DNA of 35,600 bases, from NCBI GenBank assembly GCA_934190685.1, contig CAKPTK010000006.1, positions 1 through 35,600 on the forward strand, given 5' to 3'. Position numbers and translations under genes: made by a program. Positions 33,677 through 35,600 of this stretch are shown here, piece by piece. Source of the DNA: an uncultured Prevotella sp. (GTDB lineage: Bacteria; Bacteroidota; Bacteroidia; Bacteroidales; Bacteroidaceae). Numbering within the stretch: position 1 is the first letter of the stretch; each line of letters opens with the position of its first letter. The notes below the pieces were generated by a model. The model searched no databases. It worked only from the letters and a program-made list of their open reading frames with translations, and was not told the origin of the DNA.

Positions 33677-35496
33677 TTTTCTACGCCTAATTTGTCATAG
33701 TCGACCGTTGCCTTGATCACGCGCGGGCGTTTCTCGTTGTATCGGTCGCTGAGAATATTGTATTCAGGGTGATAGTCTTTCGTGTGGATGCCGGCGAGGT
33801 AGAGCAACAGATGGGGCACGGCGTCGGTCATCAGCCTGCGGTTGCGGGCCCGCACAATCTCGTCGAACACCTGTGGATGGCTCACGGCATATTTGTGCGA
33901 GCACCATATCCAGAACGGAATGTCGAACTCCTCACGCGCCAGGCGGGCGTCGACTTCGGCGGAATGCATGCGGCCGAAGAACTTCACCTTGCCGTCGAAA
34001 CATTCTTCACCGTGGTCGGGCATGTAGATGACGATGGCGTCCTGGTCTTCAAAGAGTCTCACGATTTCCCGCACGATGGAGTCGTTATAGTGAACGGCGT
34101 TGTCATAGTCGCACAGGATGCCGCGCTGGCGCGCATTAAGGTCCGGGCGGTCGTAGTCGTCGGGCGAGAACTTGCGCTGGTTCTTGGGGCAACGGGTGTT
34201 GTACGACACGTGTTGACCTGCCAGATGGAAGATGATGAGGTTGTGCTGCTTGTTTTGACTCTTCAGCTTGTCATAGTCGCGCAGCAGTCCGTCGTCGAAG
34301 GGGTGGAGACTGTTGTTGCGCGTGTCGAACTGGGCGGCGCTCAGCTCGGGATTGTTGAGGAAGAAACCGCCACTGAAGTCGTAGACCGCCTCCTTGGCCT
34401 TGGGCAGAAACTGGTTGGTGAGGAAGGTCACGTGGTAGCCGGCCTTGCGGAACACCTCGGGGAACAGCGGATAGTCACACCATTCGCCCTGTTCGCCCAC
34501 CACATGGAGGGAGAACACATTCTTGAACACATAGCTGGTCAGGTTCCAGGGAGCAATCACGTCGGTGAACTTGTTGAGCATGCCCGAACGCTCCAGTTTG
34601 TCCTGCTCGGGGGTCGTCTTCATGCCGTAGCCGTAGATTTGGGCATGATGGCGGTTGTAGCTTTCACCAATGATGAACACAATGTTGGGGCTGCGGAATG
34701 TGCAGCTGTCCACTTGTACGTTGTTTTTCGCCTTGATGAGCTTCTTGATCTGCTGCGAGGCGAGCGAGTTGGCATAGACACTGAAGGCGAGTCGGTAGAT
34801 GGGCAGATAGAGGTTGGCGCAGTCGTCAAGCCGTGTCAGTTCGTGTTCCACGTCGCCGATGGTGGGCAAGGTCATCAGTCGCACGGTCGCCTGCTTGTTT
34901 TTCGCACAGGCAAAGCAGGCGTAGACGACAATAGCCAGCGACACCAGTCCCAGGGCAGGGACGCTCCGCTGATAAATATGCTTCACCTTCATGTTTTGCA
35001 ATCGCTCGCTGGCGTTGAAATGAATGCGTCGCCACGGTTTCAGGGCAAACACGATGTGAAGAATCAGAATAACCAGTATCCAGCCAAGACCGGAGAAGAT
35101 GACGTCCGCATTGAGGTAGGACTGTAAGAATTCTCCCGCCTCGCGCGAGTTGGTCTCGTCGAGCAACAGCAACATGGTGGGGTTGAGGGTGGACTCAAAC
35201 TTGACGAAGCAGAACACGTCGGCGATGGCTGTGGCATAGAGCACCACATAGAGCACCCGTCTCACCCACAACCGCACATGACGGGGGATGGCAGCGAGTA
35301 CCACGCAGCATACATACAAGTCAAGAAACAATTCCACATAGGTCAATTCATAATAGTGGAATCCTCGTGTGTGTGGGTCGGTCACCCAAGAGCAGACCAC
35401 GCCCAACACGTACATAAAGCCGAAGAATGCGGCATTCAGTTCGATAGGGCGAAACGCCATGCGCAAGCATCGCTTCAGCAGTAAATAATATTTCAC
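33673..35496 (-). CDS. Phosphoethanolamine transferase-like sulfatase-fold protein
   Basis: A 607-residue protein with five N-terminal membrane helices (to about residue 195) and a periplasmic sulfatase-fold domain (about 268-590). Metal and active-site residues are visible: Glu278 in IIGESYNRHH, Thr320 in WNLTSYVFKNVFS as candidate phospho-acceptor, and Asp494/His495 in MPDHGEE. This is the EptA/OpgE architecture that moves phosphoethanolamine onto lipid A or glycans. The frame begins with GTG (35494-35496), directly after an in-frame TAG. The first ATG is codon 13, so the start could be 36 bases later. It is first in the operon. Confidence 0.86.
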   Translation of the reverse strand: MKYYLLLKRCLRMAFRPIELNAAFFGFMYVLGVVCSWVTDPHTRGFHYYELTYVELFLDLYVCCVVLAAIPRHVRLWVRRVLYVVLYATAIADVFCFVKFESTLNPTMLLLLDETNSREAGEFLQSYLNADVIFSGLGWILVILILHIVFALKPWRRIHFNASERLQNMKVKHIYQRSVPALGLVSLAIVVYACFACAKNKQATVRLMTLPTIGDVEHELTRLDDCANLYLPIYRLAFSVYANSLASQQIKKLIKAKNNVQVDSCTFRSPNIVFIIGESYNRHHAQIYGYGMKTTPEQDKLERSGMLNKFTDVIAPWNLTSYVFKNVFSLHVVGEQGEWCDYPLFPEVFRKAGYHVTFLTNQFLPKAKEAVYDFSGGFFLNNPELSAAQFDTRNNSLHPFDDGLLRDYDKLKSQNKQHNLIIFHLAGQHVSYNTRCPKNQRKFSPDDYDRPDLNARQRGILCDYDNAVHYNDSIVREIVRLFEDQDAIVIYMPDHGEECFDGKVKFFGRMHSAEVDARLAREEFDIPFWIWCSHKYAVSHPQVFDEIVRARNRRLMTDAVPHLLLYLAGIHTKDYHPEYNILSDRYNEKRPRVIKATVDYDKLGVEK

Positions 35497-35523
35497 CTAA
35501 TTATAAAATAATGATTACGAGTG

Positions 35524-35554
35524 CAAAGGTAGTGCAAATCGAAGACAATACAAA
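35524..35554 (-). promoter_or_regulatory. Promoter of the seven-gene envelope operon
   Basis: On the minus strand TTTG (35554-35551), a 19-base spacer and TACCTTTG (35531-35524) are a full match to the Bacteroidetes promoter. It lies in a 37-base segment repeated at 17652-17688. The leader to the GTG is about 20 bases. Confidence 0.82.
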
Positions 35555-35600
35555 ATAAAAGGGAACTTGTTTCGCTTTTATTTTTATTGTTGAGATGCCG

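Noticed and set aside
33769-35127. Long open frame of 452 codons on the plus strand
   Set aside because: It is antisense to the phosphoethanolamine transferase gene, has a His/Val/Glu-biased composition typical of a shadow frame, and has no promoter or family match.

Overview
The window looks like a chromosomal segment of a Bacteroidales bacterium, most likely Prevotella-like. The reasons are a SusC/SusD outer-membrane pair with DUF4843 and PKD-like lipoproteins, the gliding-type lipoprotein gldH, a BspA-type leucine-rich-repeat protein, promoters of the Bacteroidetes form TTTG-N19/20-TAnnTTTG, and few Shine-Dalgarno sites. The species assignment is inference from gene content. No tRNA, rRNA, CRISPR array or intact insertion sequence was seen.

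Region 1 (1-9100): two small minus-strand genes at the left edge, the first of them cut by the window end. Then comes a plus-strand operon led by a strong promoter and a structured leader: susC, susD, a DUF4843 lipoprotein, a PKD-like lipoprotein and, after a very stable hairpin, a periplasmic thioredoxin-fold protein. It ends at an intrinsic terminator. No glycosidase lies in this operon, so its substrate is open.

Region 2 (9100-9768): a gene-poor stretch holding the decayed C-terminal part of a PAP2-family phosphatase gene next to a perfect 14-bp stem-loop.

Region 3 (9769-19535): rhamnose and pectin functions on the minus strand. They are the rhamnose operon rhaB-rhaA-rhaT, a GH2 glycosidase with a CE12-like acetylesterase, and a second CE12-like esterase carrying a truncated CE8 (pectin methylesterase) tail. 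Together they fit rhamnogalacturonan breakdown: deacetylation, galactose removal, rhamnose uptake and conversion to rhamnulose-1-phosphate. A small plus-strand gene with degenerate WG-like repeats lies between the esterases. A direct-repeat operator sits in the divergent promoter region.

Region 4 (19572-23506): a housekeeping minus-strand cluster of metF, holB, ricT-like and gldH, into whose 3' end the second esterase gene appears to be joined.

Region 5 (23585-28141): terminators, a very small protein paired with a secreted LRR protein, a GT4-type glycosyltransferase and a divergently transcribed polysaccharide flippase that shares its promoter region.

Region 6 (28142-35600): a repeat-rich convergent gap, then a tightly overlapping seven-gene minus-strand envelope operon. 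In transcription order it encodes a phosphoethanolamine transferase, two acyltransferase-3 proteins, a UbiA-family phosphoribosyl-polyprenyl-phosphate synthase-like protein, a HAD phosphatase, a GtrA protein and a polytopic GT-C-like protein. This set parallels the mycobacterial decaprenyl-phospho-pentose pathway and is the best candidate here for an undescribed system.
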